A DNA stretch of 64,000 nucleotides. Source: Cinnamomum chago (Eukaryota > Streptophyta > Magnoliopsida > Laurales > Lauraceae). Shown here one piece after another: positions 61,830-64,000 of this stretch. The stretch covers positions 57,036,501 through 57,100,500 of the forward strand of contig CP142457.1 of NCBI GenBank assembly GCA_038049695.1, written 5' to 3'. The notes beneath the pieces were generated by a model that was not told where the DNA came from, made no database searches, and saw nothing but the letters and a program-made list of their open reading frames with translations. How positions within the stretch are numbered: the stretch's first letter is position 1; each line of letters opens with the position of its first letter. A program made the position numbers and the translations under genes.

Positions 61830-63407
61830 CTTCAAGTATTCCACTTATGCAATTATCTTTTCAGTATCTTGGATAAGAATTGGAACTTCTTTGACAGCAG
61901 GCGGTGCTTCTTCAATAGACTTCAATACAGCCTCTCCTTCCTTGGTAGGCATTGCATTGAATTTGCTAGAAAGACGTTGCCACTTCTAATGGAGTAATGA
62001 CTACACTACTTGGCAGGCATAAGCAAACCAAGATAATGCAAATACCATTAATTGAGTATGGACAATTACCTTCAGGTATTCCACTTCTTCGGGTAAGGAT
62101 CTGATCCTTTCAGTATCTTGGACAAGAATTGGAGCTTCTTTGATAGCAGGAGGTGCTTCTTCAATAGCCTTTAATACAGCCTCTCGTTCCTTGGTAGGCA
62201 TTGCATTGAGTTTGCTAGAAAGACCTTGCCATTTCTAAGGAGTAATGACTACATTACTTGGCAGACAAAACAACACCACTGACATAATGCAAGTACCATT
62301 AATTGAGTATGGACAATTACCTTCAGGCATTCCACTTCTTCAGTTAAGGAGCTGATCCTTTCAGTATCTTGGACAAGAATTGGAGCGGCTTTGATAGTAG
62401 GAGGTGCTTCTTCAATAGCCTTCAATACAGCCTCTCGTTCCTTGGTAGGCATTGCATTGAGTTTGCTAGAAAGACCTTGCCACTTCTAAAGGAGTAATGA
62501 CTACATTACTTGGAAGACATAAGAACATAATTTACATCTACATCAAACTATTGATCACCTCATAATTTCAGTGAGCAATAGATCAAGGGGTTATGAGCTT
62601 ATGATCATGGGGCTAATTTTTTCCCCACGCCTAAGCCAGAATGAGATCTTTCCATCCCCTTACCACCCATGATTTTATGCATCAGGTGGGCCCCACATGG
62701 AGGTGCACTCGTAACTTGCCGTGCACGAGGTGCGCACCCGATCAGTACTCGGTAGGATACTGGAAACACCAAAATGCAAGTACAACTAATTGGGTATAGA
62801 CAATTACCATCAAGTGTTCCACTTCTGCAGTTGGGGAGCCCATCTTTTTAGTATTCTGGACGAGAATAGGTGCTTCGAAAACAGGAGGTGCTTCTTCAAT
62901 AGCCTTCCCTGCAGCCTCTTGTTCCTTGGCAAGCAATGCATTCATCTCATATACATTGTCTTCCATGACTTTAAGAGAGTTCCGTAACATCATTATCTCT
63001 CGCTCTTTTTCTTCCCCCAACTCCATCTGTATAAAAGGCTTTAAAATCTTAGTAGTAGGCCCTACATTTAAGATAAAGGAAAAAAATGCAGAAATCTGTT
63101 AGTTAATCAATTTCAGTCTAGTCTACAAGAGAGTTGTGTTGGTGAGTGCCATTATCTTGTTCGAGTTCCTTGCCCAACAAACATGTCGGATTTCACCATT
63201 TATGCTTTTTTGTTTATTAATTTTTGAGAATCAATTGCCCATCTGTAGAGAGGTGTAAAACACACAGGCAACGCACAAACATGCATTGCGTTAGCACAGA
63301 CACATTACCCTTAAGCGTTTCTCCAACTCTAAATGCCGAGTGAGTTCTTCAACCTGTTTTTCAAGCTTCTCCTTAGCCTCTTTAAGTGCACCTGTTTCTC
63401 TTGCAGC
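61830..63407 (-). CDS. Partial myosin XI heavy-chain coiled-coil exons with tandem exon copies
   Basis: Exons, right to left, each with AG/GT borders and phase 0: 63407-63309 (33 aa, [18 protein letters not shown] ... LEKRLR), 63026-62808 (73 aa, with [20 protein letters not shown] and LVQNTKKM), and copies of a shorter exon at 62485-62321 and 62234-62070 (55 aa each, [24 protein letters not shown]) and 61985-61830 (52 codons with one in-frame stop). [17 protein letters not shown] and [28 protein letters not shown] are hallmark sequences of the plant myosin XI coiled coil just after the IQ motifs, the actin motor that drives organelle streaming. In myosin XI the coil leads into a globular DIL tail, but none is visible in the window. 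The gene continues beyond the right edge. It may be a rearranged gene or a pseudogene. Confidence 0.68.
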
Positions 63408-63742
63408 CTGCTTAAACCAGTGACTCATGAATACTCATAACTAGTAACAATAAATAAAGAAGACGTGAAACGTGTTTGAAGGAAAGCTGATGTTAGAACA
63501 TGTAATATTAAGTATTATGATCCATAAAAGGATTTGGAAAATACTGATGGAAGTAAGCAGTAAGTCACAGAAGAATCAGTCTTATTTTCTACAGCTGACT
63601 AATTTACATCCATCTTTGAGCTAAATTTTTAAGGAAATAGATGTGAGTTAAACTATTGTTTAGCTCAATTCCACCAAGCCCTATGACTCTATGAGTTAAT
63701 ATCATCCTGTGCTTCCTAGAAATATATTACATATAGAAAAAT

Positions 63743-63860
63743 CATCATGATCAAAGTCTTGTCCCAACTATGTTGCGCTCAGCTACATGAATTCTATTTC
63801 TCCATTCCAGTCTATCCTAGACCATTCTATTCTATTTCTACATCAAAGCCCTACTTTCAG
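63743..63860 (-). mobile_element. Short RTE 3' end near the right edge
   Basis: On the minus strand it reads 'atagaattcatgtagctgag', then 'caacatagttgggacaaga', then ctttgatcatgatgat. This is the conserved 3' terminus of plant RTE elements (the IHVADP-coding stretch, decayed, plus tail). The body is truncated. Confidence 0.55.
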
Positions 63861-64000
63861 AACTGCTAAGAGCCCTCCACTTCATTGTCAAATACGGATG
63901 GTGGCGATGGAGGAGACGAAACATTATCATCAAGAATTAAGCTTGTCATTTTTATTATGCTGCTTATCTTTGTTGTGGTTGTTTCCTATGGCTTTTTAAT

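Noticed and set aside
63787-63999. 70 aa plus-strand frame at the right edge
   Set aside because: It begins within the RTE 3' end read on the wrong strand and has no motif.

Overview
The window is nuclear DNA of a flowering plant. It is AT-rich, has spliced genes with canonical GT/AG introns, and carries plant-type LINEs (RTE and L1), SINEs, hAT, Tourist and Mutator-like elements. Gene content (a CTNIP/SCREW-like peptide pair, an OR23-type F-box/kelch gene, a TRAF1a/b-type MATH gene and part of a myosin XI) fits an angiosperm. The repeat style looks non-grass, but the species cannot be fixed from the sequence. No prokaryotic features, CRISPR arrays, tRNA or rRNA genes were seen.

Left part (1-11.4 kb): two tandem small secreted-peptide genes on the minus strand (3684-3992 and 7559-7864). 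Both have a signal peptide and a C-terminal two-cysteine block with a CTNVP or CTYVP core, which I read as the CTNIP/SCREW phytocytokine family. Their promoters share a TATA box about 60 bp upstream of the ATG and W-box (TTGAC) elements. Flanking DNA has been duplicated several times, including an orphan copy of the promoter-distal flank at 2050-2600. Several small MITEs and one foldback lie around them.

11.5-16.8 kb: one 5.3 kb element with about 0.8 kb terminal inverted repeats, sitting between two TA microsatellites. It carries an exon-like fragment of a short-chain dehydrogenase/reductase, so it looks like a Pack-MULE.

17.6-27.5 kb (minus strand): a complete two-exon F-box/kelch gene (OR23 type, 430 aa). 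Its 8.6 kb intron has been filled by a near-full-length RTE LINE with target-site duplications and by an old L1 relic. 28-34.6 kb is a gene-free divergent intergenic region with a SINE and an 8-bp-TSD hAT MITE.

34.6-55.9 kb (plus strand): a complete 12-coding-exon gene for a TRAF1a/TRAF1b (MUSE14/13)-type MATH protein (1126 aa by my exon model). Its introns hold a 769 bp hAT element, SINEs, a 5'-truncated L1 with a Tourist MITE nested inside, and a recent perfect 269 bp tandem duplication.

55.9-64 kb: a gene-poor flank, then minus-strand coiled-coil exons. Two are recognisable as myosin XI neck/coiled-coil exons. They are followed by a tandem array of phase-0 copies of one myosin-type exon, split by an 884 bp hAT element, and by an unrecognised Ser-rich terminal exon. 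No globular (DIL) tail is visible, so this is either a rearranged partial gene or a gene fragment; it runs off the right edge.
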